DNA of 64,000 bases. It comes from Zhongshania marina (GTDB lineage Bacteria; Pseudomonadota; Gammaproteobacteria; Pseudomonadales; Spongiibacteraceae). The notes beneath the pieces were generated by a model. The model saw nothing but the letters and a program-made list of their open reading frames with translations. It searched no databases and was not told where the DNA came from. The stretch is taken from NCBI RefSeq assembly GCF_002915595.1, contig NZ_PQGG01000024.1, forward strand, positions 38,501 to 102,500. Direction: 5' to 3'. Shown piece after piece: positions 8,870 through 17,423 of the stretch (position 1 is its first letter; each line of letters starts with the position of its first letter). The position numbers and the translations under genes were made by a program.

Positions 8870-10042
8870 ATGCTGCCACGTCATTTTACCGAAGACCAAA
8901 TTATGTTTCGGGACGCTTACCGTAAATTCTTAGACAAGGAAATTGCGCCTAATGTTGAGCGTTGGCGGGAGCAGGGCATCGTCGATCGCGAGGCCTATAC
9001 CAAAGCTGGCGAGCAAGGTTTTTTGATGATTTGGCCAGAGGAAAAATACGGCGGCATGGGCGATGAAGATTTTCGCTTTGAGCAAATCATTATGGAAGAA
9101 ACCGCCAATGTATATGCCGGAGACTGGACTAATACGCTGCACAGTCGCCTTGTTGGGCCCTATCTTTCGCGTTTTGGCAATGAGGAGCAGAAGCAACGCT
9201 TTTTACCAAAATGCGTTACGGGTGAATGCATATTAGCGGTTGCGATGACCGAGCCAGATGCCGGCTCTGATTTGGCGGGCATGCGTGCTACCGCAAAAGA
9301 TATGGGTGATTACTGGCTGTTAAATGGGGCTAAAACCTATATCAGTAACGGTATTAACGCCGACCTTGTCATTGTTGCCGCCAAAACTGATCCGGAAAAT
9401 AATCCCCATGCGGTGGGTCTATTTTTAGTAGAGCGGGGTATGGAAGGATTTGAGCGCGGCCGCAATTTGAAAAAAATGGGCATGAAAGCGCAGGACACCG
9501 CCGAGATGTTTTTTACCGATGTAAAAGTACCTAAGAACAATGTTCTAGGCGACCCGCACAAAGGCTTTATTTACTTAATGCAGGGCTTGGCTGAGGAGCG
9601 TTTGATTGGCGCCTGCGGTTTTATTTCTACAGCGCAAAAAGCCTTTGAAGTGACGCGGGAATTTGTAATGGAGCGCAAGGCCTTTGGCAAACCGCTGTCT
9701 GGATTTCAAAATACTCAGTTTAAATTGGCAGATTTACGCACCGAAATCGACGTAGCACAGGCCTATGTTGACGCCTGCGTTGCCGCGTATAACGACGGCA
9801 AACTCACCGCCGAAGACGCCGCGAAAGCAAAGCTATATACCAGTGAAGTACTGGGCCGCATGGTAGATGAAGGCGTTCAGCTACACGGCGGTGCCGGTTA
9901 TATGGATGAGTATCCGATCTCTCGCATGTATACCGATGCACGCATTACACGAATTTTTGCAGGCACCTCAGAAATTATGAAATTAATTATTTCTCGAGAA
10001 ATTTTCTCGGAAAGCTTTCTGACTTACATCGACCGCAACTAA
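8870..10042 (+). CDS. Acyl-CoA dehydrogenase (long-chain type)
   Basis: A 390-residue FAD enzyme that introduces the alpha,beta double bond in acyl-CoA. Seen: AMTEPDAGSDLAGMRATA (FAD/substrate loop, about residue 125), the mid-domain GAKTYISNGINADL, and QLHGGAGYMDEYPISRMYTD near the C-terminus. The position that holds the catalytic Glu in medium-chain enzymes reads FAGTSEIMK, with Ala; long-chain/isovaleryl types place the Glu on another helix, here probably in the EERLIGA segment. This places it in the LCAD-like branch. It is 17 nt upstream of the enoyl-CoA hydratase gene, so they are co-transcribed. SD AAGGA precedes ATG 8870. Confidence 0.9.
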   Translation: MLPRHFTEDQIMFRDAYRKFLDKEIAPNVERWREQGIVDREAYTKAGEQGFLMIWPEEKYGGMGDEDFRFEQIIMEETANVYAGDWTNTLHSRLVGPYLSRFGNEEQKQRFLPKCVTGECILAVAMTEPDAGSDLAGMRATAKDMGDYWLLNGAKTYISNGINADLVIVAAKTDPENNPHAVGLFLVERGMEGFERGRNLKKMGMKAQDTAEMFFTDVKVPKNNVLGDPHKGFIYLMQGLAEERLIGACGFISTAQKAFEVTREFVMERKAFGKPLSGFQNTQFKLADLRTEIDVAQAYVDACVAAYNDGKLTAEDAAKAKLYTSEVLGRMVDEGVQLHGGAGYMDEYPISRMYTDARITRIFAGTSEIMKLIISREIFSESFLTYIDRN

Positions 10043-10059
10043 AACTGGAGAGTATAAAA

Positions 10060-10839
10060 ATGTCCTATGAATGTTTAAGTTTCTCCGTTGATGGCGCGGT
10101 TGCGCTCATCAAATTTAATCGTCCGGCGTCTTTAAATGCCTTTAATGCGCAGCTGCGGGCAGAATTGCTCAGCGCTTTAAATGCGGTAGACGCGGACGAT
10201 GCAATTCGCGCGGTGGTACTGGGTGCCGAGGGGCGAATGTTTTCCTCCGGCGCAGATTTAGCTGAGGGCTTGGGCGGCGCGGAAACGATTGAACAGCAAA
10301 TCCTTCAAGAATATGCTCCCGTACTTGAAAAAATTAGCTATTTGAATAAGCCAATAATTGCTGCGGTATCTGGTGGCATGGCGGGTATTGGTGGTGCTTT
10401 TGCGATGGCCTGCGATTTGATGGTGATGGCAGACGACGCGTATTTGCTATTGGCCTTTACCAATATTGCCCTGGTGCCGGATGGCGGTGTGAGCTGGCAA
10501 TTGCTGCGACGCATGGGTTATTCCCGCGCATTTCAAGCCATTGTTGAGGGTGCGCGGCTCAGCGCCCAAGAGTGTGTGGACGCCGGCATTGCCAGTAAAT
10601 TAGCACCCGCTGATCAGGTCGATGACGTGGCACTGCAATGGGCGGCGGCGCTGTCTGAGCGGGCACCGATTGCGCTGCGCGAGACCAAGAAAATACTTCG
10701 CCAGGCACTCGATGTCAGTTATATGGAAACCGTTGCGCTGGAAGCCAAGGCGCAGAATATCTGTGTTGCCACTCAAGATGCGCAGGAAGCCGTAAAAGCG
10801 TTTATGGAAAAACGTCCTGCGGTATTTGTTGGCAAATAA
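10060..10839 (+). CDS. Enoyl-CoA hydratase/isomerase family protein
   Basis: A 259-residue crotonase-fold protein. The CoA/oxyanion-hole elements are visible: SSGADLAEG near residue 66 and SGGMAGIGGAFAMACDL near residue 106. The segment VPDGGVSWQLLRRMGYSRA carries Asp-Gly-Gly as in PaaG/ECI-like isomerases instead of the second catalytic Glu of classical hydratases, so an enoyl-CoA isomerase activity is possible. It follows the acyl-CoA dehydrogenase in the same operon (17 nt gap, GGAG SD). Together they would carry out dehydrogenation and hydration/isomerisation of CoA esters. A short hairpin (GCTGAC-TTTA-GTCAGC, 10864-10879) follows. Confidence 0.88.
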   Translation: MSYECLSFSVDGAVALIKFNRPASLNAFNAQLRAELLSALNAVDADDAIRAVVLGAEGRMFSSGADLAEGLGGAETIEQQILQEYAPVLEKISYLNKPIIAAVSGGMAGIGGAFAMACDLMVMADDAYLLLAFTNIALVPDGGVSWQLLRRMGYSRAFQAIVEGARLSAQECVDAGIASKLAPADQVDDVALQWAAALSERAPIALRETKKILRQALDVSYMETVALEAKAQNICVATQDAQEAVKAFMEKRPAVFVGK

Positions 10840-10970
10840 TATCTCTGTCTAGGCTTACGGCCGGCTGACTTTAGTCAGCATTTGTCACTGTATGTTGGGA
10901 CAAGTGCTGGCATCCCCGTTCAATATTCCTCTGCTCTAACATGGCTAAATGATCCGCTACAAAGTTTGTT

Positions 10971-10978
10971 AATAATAA
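10971..10978 (+). promoter_or_regulatory. AATAATAA (CA-motif-like) in leader of the first RoxA-like gene
   Basis: The same octamer found before both TonB receptors, 15 nt upstream of the GGGAG ribosome-binding site (10993-10997) of the 11004 gene. Slightly farther from the SD than in the receptor genes, so weaker evidence. Confidence 0.35.
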
Positions 10979-11003
10979 GTTTGCTGTTGTTCGGGAGAGT
11001 TTC

Positions 11004-13011
11004 ATGGGAAGGGAATATCAGTGGCTACTAAGTGTCAGTCTCGTACTAAGTTTGGCGGCTTGCGGTGGCGGCGGTAGTTCTTCTGCGGCGAATCCAGCTT
11101 CTGCGCCAGAGTCGGGAAGTAACACGGAAACCGACACTAGCAACAATAGTGGGGAGCAAGTGTTGCTGCACAGCAGTCGCGGTGGTCACGCCTGGGCTGA
11201 ATTCTGTGACGGCAAGCCAGATAATTCGCCGCTACTACCGCACACTTCACGCCAAGGGCGCGCTGATCGGTCGCGGCCAAGGTCAGCCAGAGACCGCGCA
11301 TATGTTTAGCGGGCAAACCACCGAGTACGCTAATTTTACTGACCCTACGAGCATCTCCGGTAGTGGTTCTTTGTTTACGATTACCGCCGATGCTTACAAT
11401 AATCTTTGGCAAACATGGACGGGCTATATTGCCGCGCCGCAGTTGCCAGCGCGCCCAGCGAATTACGATTACTTGATTTCGCAGCGCTACGGTTCGGCCC
11501 TGCCTCTTGAGCGCAATCCTTATCCGCTACCCGGTGAAGATCCCAATCAGACTAACGGCGGCAGCGGTCAGTTGCCGGTGGCGTTTACCCAGCTACGTGA
11601 AGCAGATGGAAATTGGACTGGTCAGATTGGCGTTAAGCTGTGTTCGTTTTGTCACGACGGCCAGCTATCTACCGCGAGCGCGGGCCAGCAAGCGCCGGTC
11701 TTTGGCGGCGCGGGCACCATTGGTGATTTCACCGTGGCATTTCGGGATTTTGCCGCTGCAGGTTTAAGCCCGACCTTTGGTATTTTAGGTGGGCCGCTAA
11801 CCATTGCGCCAAACCGTGGCACCGGTGCTATCGATCAATTCCAAATTGGATTTTTGGTATTTAATGGCGGCAATCCAGAAGAGTTTACCAACGACAAAAT
11901 TTTATTTAGTCAGGCTATCGGTAACATCAAAAGTCCGCCGTGGTGGAATATGGGGCACCGCGTACAGAAGTTTCACGGCGCGGTGTTGCCAATGGATTCT
12001 TCAAGAATTGATATGGCGGCCTATTACCCACTGGCCATAAATGATGATCCCGTCGCTTGGGTAGATGAGGCCTCTTACCCATTCCAAATTTGGGCGGAAT
12101 CGCTAAAAGCGCCTGCATACCCGGGGCCGGTGAATCAGTCATTGGCAGAGCAGGGCGCAATTTTATTCCACAATAAAAACTTGTGGGCGGCGAGTTTGAA
12201 TAACCCTGTGCCGCAGCCAGATGAATTGGGTAATGGCAGTTGTGCGAGTTGTCATGGCGTCTATTCGCCACGTTACGCAAACGATCCCAGCTTTTTAGCT
12301 GATCCGCGTATGGCGGGTATTGCCGCAAATTTAGTGTCGATGGACGTGATTCGCACCGACTCTGTTTACGCGGATGCGCAGCAAAGTCTTCGCAATGCCG
12401 ACGGCTCCCCCAATGTGGGAATTGAGTACAACCCATTTTTGGAATGCGGGATTGGCGACTTTGGTGATACCCCGAATAATGAATCGGTAATGCTGGCGCC
12501 ACCGCTGTTTGGTACATGGGCCTCGGCGCCGTATTTTCATAATGCCTCGGTGCCAAATTTGTGGGGTGTGCTAGACCCTAATAACGAGCGGCCGAATATT
12601 TGGTTGCGTCAATCTACGCCGGCACCAGAAGGGATGGAGGGGCGTGTTGTGATGGGCTTCGACACCGATATCAACCGCGCCTACGACCACGAAAAAATGG
12701 GTTGGAAATATACCGAGCTTGATTGTGTAAGCGGCTTTCCTGCAACGCAGCCATTGCTGAACTGCAATCCTATCGATCCTTCATTACCCAGTCTTCAAGA
12801 TGTCTTGGGCGCGATATACACGGAAGTGGCTCTGCTGTGGAATTTGCCCATAGACGAGCTGGCCAGTATTCCCCTTGTTGATCAGCAGATAGAGGCGCGC
12901 AAAGTCTACAATACCAATATCTATTCGCAGGGTAATCAGGGGCATGATTTCACGGTGGTACTCACGGATGCGGAAAGACGCGCTATTATTGAGTACTTGA
13001 AGACACTTTAA
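11004..13011 (+). pseudogene. RoxA-like dihaem c-type cytochrome lipoprotein, frameshifted
   Basis: A lipoprotein signal (LSLAACGGGG) starts at ATG 11004 with SD GGGAG. The frame is correct up to GGHAWAEFCDGKPDNS, homologous to GGHAW(F/Y) in the paralogues at 18186 and 20891, then the homologous frame moves by one. Dropping one C at 11229-11230 restores a continuous product of about 668 residues (DNS then RYYRTLHAKG). Two haem sites follow: CSFCH (11641) and CASCH (12241), 200 residues apart, and a C-terminal GNQGHDF that can supply a distal/axial His. In RoxA, as I recall, the two CxxCH are 199 residues apart and the precursor is about 678 residues. As read, the gene gives a 101-residue truncated protein; sequencing error is the alternative. 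Confidence 0.72.
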
Positions 13012-13119
13012 CGCCCTGCGTGCCAGACTTGGCATGTGCGGATAATCAGCGGCCTCTACGAACACAGGGGCCGGCTTAGCAGCTGTTAGGCTGCCAATAA
13101 AATAAACTAATAAAACGCC

Positions 13120-13623
13120 ATGACTGATCTTCGTTTAATACTAATTAGCATCATATTATTTTTCTCTGCGGGCGCGGCGGTGGCTGTGACGGCGGGAGAT
13201 AAAGCCCCTGAGTTTAGCCGCGTAGATATGCTAGATGGTCAACGCCACAACTTGGCGGACTACGCGGGCAAGGTGGTGTACGTTGATTTTTGGGCCTCTT
13301 GGTGCGGCCCCTGTCGGCAGTCGTTGCCAAGTTTAGAGGCGCTTTATAAAGAGCTGGGCGAGCGCGGTTTTGCCGTGCTAGCTATTAACGTAGATGCCTA
13401 CAGCCAAGACGCCAGCAGCTTTTTAAAAGCCTACCCAGTGACTTACCCCGTGCTTCGCGATCCTGACAATAGCTTGCCCGCCGCCTTTGGCGTGAAAGGT
13501 ATGCCGACCGCATTTTTACTAGACAAAAAGGGGCTGGTGCATCGTGTGCACGAGGGCTTTCGCCCCGGCGATGCCGAGCGCTTGCGCAAAGAAGTGCTGG
13601 CACTCTTAGCAGAGGAATCTTGA
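13120..13623 (+). CDS. TlpA-like secreted thioredoxin
   Basis: A 167-residue periplasmic thioredoxin-fold protein: signal peptide ending near AAVAV, then an AhpC/TSA-like N-terminal region (GDKAPEFSRVDMLDG) and the active site WASWCGPCRQS near residue 58, and the cis-Pro loop GMPTAFLLD. Such proteins reduce disulphides, for example apocytochrome CxxCH cysteines before haem attachment. No clear SD precedes ATG 13120. It is followed after 1 nt by the DUF4266 lipoprotein, then DUF3570 and ApbE, a compact four-gene unit. Position directly after a c-type cytochrome gene fits a maturation role, but it could also act on the Cys-rich tail of its neighbour (inference). Confidence 0.85.
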   Translation: MTDLRLILISIILFFSAGAAVAVTAGDKAPEFSRVDMLDGQRHNLADYAGKVVYVDFWASWCGPCRQSLPSLEALYKELGERGFAVLAINVDAYSQDASSFLKAYPVTYPVLRDPDNSLPAAFGVKGMPTAFLLDKKGLVHRVHEGFRPGDAERLRKEVLALLAEES

Positions 13624-13624
13624 T

Positions 13625-13837
13625 ATGCGTCTAGTTTTGATACTGCTTGGTTTATCGGGCTTAGCTGCGTGCGCGGTGGAGCCGGTGGAAGCCTGGGAGC
13701 GGGATTTTCTGGCGCGGCCAGAAATGGCTTGGGACCCAGATGCGCTGGGTAGTTCCTATCGCAACCATGTGCATTTTAGTAAAGAAGCCAGCAATGGCGG
13801 CGCCTCCGCTGGTGGCGGCGGCTGCGGTTGTAATTGA
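13625..13837 (+). CDS. DUF4266 small lipoprotein with Gly/Cys tail
   Basis: A 70-residue protein. The N-terminus is a lipoprotein signal with lipobox LAAC (Cys16); the mature part has AWERDFLARPEMAWD, the conserved HVHFSKEAS, and ends in GGGGCGCN. I recognise this as the DUF4266 pattern, a family found beside DUF3570, thioredoxin and ApbE genes; no function is known to me. The two terminal cysteines could bind metal, form a disulphide handled by the adjacent TlpA protein, or be modified. It starts 1 nt after the thioredoxin stop codon and precedes DUF3570 by 11 nt, so co-translation is likely. Confidence 0.75.
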   Translation: MRLVLILLGLSGLAACAVEPVEAWERDFLARPEMAWDPDALGSSYRNHVHFSKEASNGGASAGGGGCGCN

Positions 13838-13848
13838 AGGGCGGTGAT

Positions 13849-15048
13849 ATGAGTCAAAACTTAAAAAATAAACGCGCTCTTACCGCATTAACCAGCGCAG
13901 CATTGGCTATTCCTGGTATGAGCACTTCAGTTCAGGCCGCTTCAGTGCTGACCGAAACCGTGGTGCAGTACAAGGCCTCGGCCTATCGCGAAGCAGATTT
14001 AGACAGCAGCAGACTTTCCGGCGGCTCCCTTGAGCGCTACGAGATCGACACCCAACAAGTTCGAGCGCAAATGCCGCTGGGCGAGAAAACTGACGCCAGT
14101 ATCGAGTTTATGTATGAAACCATGAGTGGTGCCTCGCCGTGGTTTATTCTGCCGGGGCAAGATGGGCCGGTGCAGGTAATGAGCGGCGCCACCATTCACG
14201 AAGAACGCAAAGACCTACAGGCTAAGGTTAATCATCTGCTCAACGACAAAACCGTAATTTCGTTGATTGCCGGCGTGTCGGATGAAAAAGATTATTTCGC
14301 GGTAAATGCGGGGGTAGAGGCGCTCTATGAAATCCCCGATACCCAGCTCACCCTAACGGCTGGCCTAGGCTATAGTGACGACGAGTTAGAGCCGACCGAC
14401 GGCACTATATTGCCAGACCGCATTGAGCGCGCTACCAGAGACAGTACCACGGCCTTTGTCGGACTGTCGCAAATCTTAAGCAAAACCACCGTGGTGCAGG
14501 GCAGTTTGACTTACAGCCTACAGAGGGGCTTTTTATCTGATCCCTACAAAAAAGTTTGGATAGATGATCAAGCCATTACCATTAACGATAGCCGGCCAGA
14601 CGACCGCAATCAGTTTGTCGCCCAAGCACGGCTGCGGCATTTTTTGCCGGACTTAAAAGCAGCCCTGCATTTGGACTATCGTTATTTTGAAGACGATTGG
14701 GAAGTTGCCTCTAGCACCATAGAGGCAGCGTGGTATCAAAACCTGCCCGGCGGTTGGGTGTTCACACCGTCGCTGCGTTACTACACTCAAAGCCAAGCTT
14801 TCTTCTATGCGCCGTATTTCTTTTCGGCGCGCAATGATGGTTTTGGCTCTGCGGATTATCGTTTGTCACCCTATGGGGCAATCAGTGTAAAACTACGCCT
14901 AGAGAAGCGTTGGCAACGTTTTGACCTGCATGCCGAGTGGGAAAGCTACGAAGCCAGCGCAGATTATTCTTTAGATTCCGTCGATGTAGAAAACCCTGCC
15001 CTGGTAGAATTTGATATTCTCTCCGTGGGACTTAACTGGCGACTCTAA
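13849..15048 (+). CDS. DUF3570 outer-membrane-barrel-like protein
   Basis: A 399-residue exported protein. I chose ATG 13849 over the upstream TTG at 13834 because the TTG overlaps the SD region AAGGGCGG. A signal peptide ends near SVQA (residue 30). The rest alternates polar/hydrophobic strands with many Tyr/Trp, ending SVGLNWRL, consistent with a beta-barrel. Two short motifs stand out: SGASPW at residues 93-98 and SGATIH at 112-117. SGAT is the core of the site at which ApbE attaches FMN to Thr/Ser in NqrC and RnfG, and an apbE gene follows directly. Flavinylation is therefore a testable inference; the family has no established function that I know. Confidence 0.75.
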   Translation: MSQNLKNKRALTALTSAALAIPGMSTSVQAASVLTETVVQYKASAYREADLDSSRLSGGSLERYEIDTQQVRAQMPLGEKTDASIEFMYETMSGASPWFILPGQDGPVQVMSGATIHEERKDLQAKVNHLLNDKTVISLIAGVSDEKDYFAVNAGVEALYEIPDTQLTLTAGLGYSDDELEPTDGTILPDRIERATRDSTTAFVGLSQILSKTTVVQGSLTYSLQRGFLSDPYKKVWIDDQAITINDSRPDDRNQFVAQARLRHFLPDLKAALHLDYRYFEDDWEVASSTIEAAWYQNLPGGWVFTPSLRYYTQSQAFFYAPYFFSARNDGFGSADYRLSPYGAISVKLRLEKRWQRFDLHAEWESYEASADYSLDSVDVENPALVEFDILSVGLNWRL

Positions 15049-15093
15049 AATGCGCGCTGGCATGCTCCTTAAATTCTAACGGAGAGACAGCGC

Positions 15094-15996
15094 GTGCAGC
15101 TTTACCACTATCCTTTCACCGCAATGGCCAGCCCCTGCGAACTGCGTTTATACGCCGAATCGCAAACAATGGCCGATGCGGCCGCGGAGGCAGCCAAAGC
15201 CGACGTTATCCGTATTGAACAAACCTACTCCCGCTATCGTGACGACAGCGTGGTGGGCAAAATCAATGCCGCCGCTGGCGGCGATCCCATCGCTGTTGAC
15301 GAAGAAACCTGCGCCTTAATTAATTACGCTACCACCGCTTATACCGAGAGCGGTGGCCTGTTTGATATTAGCTCAGGCGTATTGCGCGAAGTGTGGAATT
15401 TTAAACTCGGCCAACTACCCAGCCCCGCCGCCGTCGCATTTTGTTTAAAGCGGGTGGGGTGGAATAAAGTGCACTGGGACGCCCCTAATATTTCCTTACA
15501 GCAAGGAATGGAATTGGACTTTGGCGGCTTCGGCAAAGAATACGCTGCCGACCGCGCCGCCATCATTTGCGAAGAACATGGCATCGGTCACGGCCTAGTG
15601 GAACTGGGCGGCGACATCAGTGTCATTGGCCCCCACCCCGACGGCAGCGCTTGGCAAATTGGTATTCGCAACCCCCGCGATCCCGAAGTGGCGGTAGCGG
15701 TCATACAGCTAAAGACCGGCGGCCTCGCGAGCAGCGGCGACTACGAACGCTATATGGTGATAGACGGCAAACGCTATAGCCATATACTCAATCCCCGCAC
15801 CGGCCGCCCCGTAGACAAACCGATGGCCGGTGTCACCGTTGTCGCGCCACTGTGCTTGCTTGCGGGAACCGCCGCAACCGTCGCCATGTTGCAAGGTGAA
15901 AAGGGTGCGCCAGCCTTTTTGAATGACCTAGGATTACCGCATTTGTGGATTGATCAGGCGGGAATGCTGGGGGGAGATTTAGTGCCGAAAATTTAG
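15094..15996 (+). CDS. apbE: FAD:protein FMN transferase (ApbE family)
   Basis: A 300-residue ApbE-type enzyme that transfers FMN from FAD to Thr/Ser of extracytoplasmic proteins. Seen: YSRYRDDSVVGKINAAAG near residue 45, FGGFGKEYAADRA near 151, ELGGDISVIG, and SHILNPRTGRPV near 228, the family hallmark. The usual Mg-binding ADxLAT near the C-terminus reads AGTAAT, with Gly in place of Asp; similar LAG variants exist in the family to my memory. GTG 15094 is preceded by GGAGAG. No signal peptide or lipobox is visible, although most ApbE proteins are exported. Last gene of the TlpA-DUF4266-DUF3570-ApbE unit; the likely substrate is encoded next to it. Confidence 0.87.
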   Translation: MQLYHYPFTAMASPCELRLYAESQTMADAAAEAAKADVIRIEQTYSRYRDDSVVGKINAAAGGDPIAVDEETCALINYATTAYTESGGLFDISSGVLREVWNFKLGQLPSPAAVAFCLKRVGWNKVHWDAPNISLQQGMELDFGGFGKEYAADRAAIICEEHGIGHGLVELGGDISVIGPHPDGSAWQIGIRNPRDPEVAVAVIQLKTGGLASSGDYERYMVIDGKRYSHILNPRTGRPVDKPMAGVTVVAPLCLLAGTAATVAMLQGEKGAPAFLNDLGLPHLWIDQAGMLGGDLVPKI

Positions 15997-16399
15997 AGTT
16001 AAGGTTTAAGAATTAACGTATAGATAATTCCAGAGTTGGTATTGGTTCATCCCAGAACTAGACCAGCTGTCTACCGTCAATGATGGCCTAGCGTCTCGTT
16101 AACGGTCAGTCGATTAAGCGGTCAAACTCGTATTCAGCAGCATGGCGCTCACTAATTCTGATCGGATTTACTTAAGCAATTGATTTTTATTAGGAGGTGG
16201 TTATGCTCAGAGCTAAGGGACTCCACATCAAATGCAGGATGCACGCAAATGAAAAATCCATTTCAAGCGTACTATTGTCCTGATTTAAATTGAATTTTCC
16301 TGCTTAAACACCTTGGCAATTAGACTTGCTATGTGCATGAGCTATAAAGTGGAACGCATTTGAATTTGTTGTTAGGTGTAAAGGAGTTCAGGCTTCATA
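15997..16399. other. AT-rich intergenic stretch
   Basis: About 400 bases, AT-richer than the flanking operon. The only coding-like item is a 26-codon ORF at 16203 with a perfect ribosome-binding site. A GTTAGGT heptamer at 16371 resembles an integron core site, but I find no matching inverse partner. AAAGGAG at 16380 could be the SD of the 16400 gene, though it is 14 nt away. No terminator or promoter is convincing. Confidence 0.4.
16203..16283 (+). CDS. Possible 26-residue small ORF
   Basis: ATG 16203 is preceded at ideal distance by AGGAGGTGG, a near-perfect anti-16S match and the strongest ribosome-binding site I see in the window. The ORF encodes MLRAKGLHIKCRMHANEKSI and six more residues before TGA: basic, with one Cys and no membrane segment. 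There is no homology I can recognise. It may be a real small protein, a leader peptide for the 16400 gene, or a remnant of a longer gene in a decayed region. Confidence 0.25.
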   Translation: MLRAKGLHIKCRMHANEKSISSVLLS

Positions 16400-17116
16400 A
16401 TGAATAAAAAAGAAATCACTGATTGTGTAACCAAATATGCAAGCTACATGGAAGAGATAAAGAAAAGAACGGATGTGGTTTCTAGGCTAATGAAAATGCA
16501 TCAGGCAGGTCAATCCATGACCGGCTATATCGAAACCGACATTGATACTGTTTATCTACAACTAAGAAAAATTATTGAGCTGATAATGTTTGCATGTATT
16601 GTCGCAAACAAATCCGCCGGCCTTACGTTGAACAAAACCCTTAGAAAGGGGTATGAGATTCAGAAAATAAAATCCGAGCTTCAACGATTTAATTTAAATT
16701 TTTTCCCTACGCCGAAGGCAGAAGATGGCTCAGATCAGGATGGCATAAGAAAAGTGAAGGATCTCGCTCATGAAGAACGGCCATTTATGACTGAAACCGA
16801 TATTTTTAAGGCTTACGGCAACGCCGGAAACTATCTTCATTCCCAGAGAGATTATCAATATGGTGGTTCTGAAGCCAAGACTAAGATACTCCAGCGAGGT
16901 GTGAATTCTGTAGATGAACTAGTAGCTTTGCTTAATCACCATTGGACAGACATCACAAATGACTCATTCTTTGCAGTTGTTATGCAAGGTAAAGAAGATG
17001 GAAAAGTTCATGTTTCTTATATGGAGCGAGTGGAATCACCTAACAATTCAAGCAAGAAGGACGCGCAAACAGCGCGCCTCTTCTTGAGGTGTTACGTTTT
17101 TCTGGAACTGCTATGA
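16400..17116 (+). CDS. Hypothetical protein, predicted helical
   Basis: A 238-residue protein that I do not recognise. It is largely helical and charged, with a hydrophobic helix around residues 55-75 (KIIELIMFACIVANKSAG) and the motif FKAYGNAGNYLHSQRDYQYG near residue 136, then a C-terminal beta-like part (FFAVVMQGKEDGKVHVSYME). No signal peptide. Codon use is AT-richer than the neighbours, and the gene has no functional link to the flanking redox operon, which suggests horizontal acquisition. The stop overlaps the start of the next ORF (ATGA), so the two form a two-gene unit. A defence or regulatory role is conceivable but there is no direct evidence. Confidence 0.6.
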   Translation: MNKKEITDCVTKYASYMEEIKKRTDVVSRLMKMHQAGQSMTGYIETDIDTVYLQLRKIIELIMFACIVANKSAGLTLNKTLRKGYEIQKIKSELQRFNLNFFPTPKAEDGSDQDGIRKVKDLAHEERPFMTETDIFKAYGNAGNYLHSQRDYQYGGSEAKTKILQRGVNSVDELVALLNHHWTDITNDSFFAVVMQGKEDGKVHVSYMERVESPNNSSKKDAQTARLFLRCYVFLELL

Positions 17117-17283
17117 CTAAGCGCAATATGACAGCTGGTGAAGAACATTACGTTTTTGGAATCGAGGAGTTCCGAGATCGTGTATCAAGTCTGTTGCTGG
17201 GGCAATTTCGAGAGATTCTCGCCGAGAGAAAAATTAACCTTCCATCTATCTATATCGATGGGGTCAGAGTCGTTGAAATATAA
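17113..17283 (+). CDS. Hypothetical small protein
   Basis: A 56-residue product starting at ATG 17113, which overlaps the TGA of the preceding gene (ATGA). I prefer it to the in-frame ATG at 17089 inside the upstream gene. The sequence starts MTKRNMTAGEEHYVFGIEEF and ends YIDGVRVVEI. Not recognised. The last 30 bp recur imperfectly at about 17995-18025, beyond the 17424 gene, as if part of this gene had been duplicated or the 17424 gene inserted between repeats. Translational coupling suggests the two proteins work together. Confidence 0.5.
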   Translation: MTKRNMTAGEEHYVFGIEEFRDRVSSLLLGQFREILAERKINLPSIYIDGVRVVEI

Positions 17284-17423
17284 TAAAAGGCAATAACACT
17301 GAACTCTTGATCGCGAGTGCACTTGAACAGCGCCTGCCACGGGTATTGCGACCATAACTCAATTATATGAAACTGCAGCACAATAGCTGATTTATTAATA
17401 ACGCATAATTAGAAGAAAACACG

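Noticed and set aside
10909..10925. Sigma-54-like TGGCATCCCCGTTCAA before the first RoxA-like gene
   Set aside because: -12 element lacks GC, so only the -24 half matches.
12784..13065. Reverse-strand ORF at the 3' end of the first RoxA-like gene
   Set aside because: Entirely opposite a conserved coding region and without recognisable features.
16365..16380. GTTAGGT as an integron attC core site
   Set aside because: No matching RYYYAAC partner or L-box hairpin upstream, and none after the following genes.
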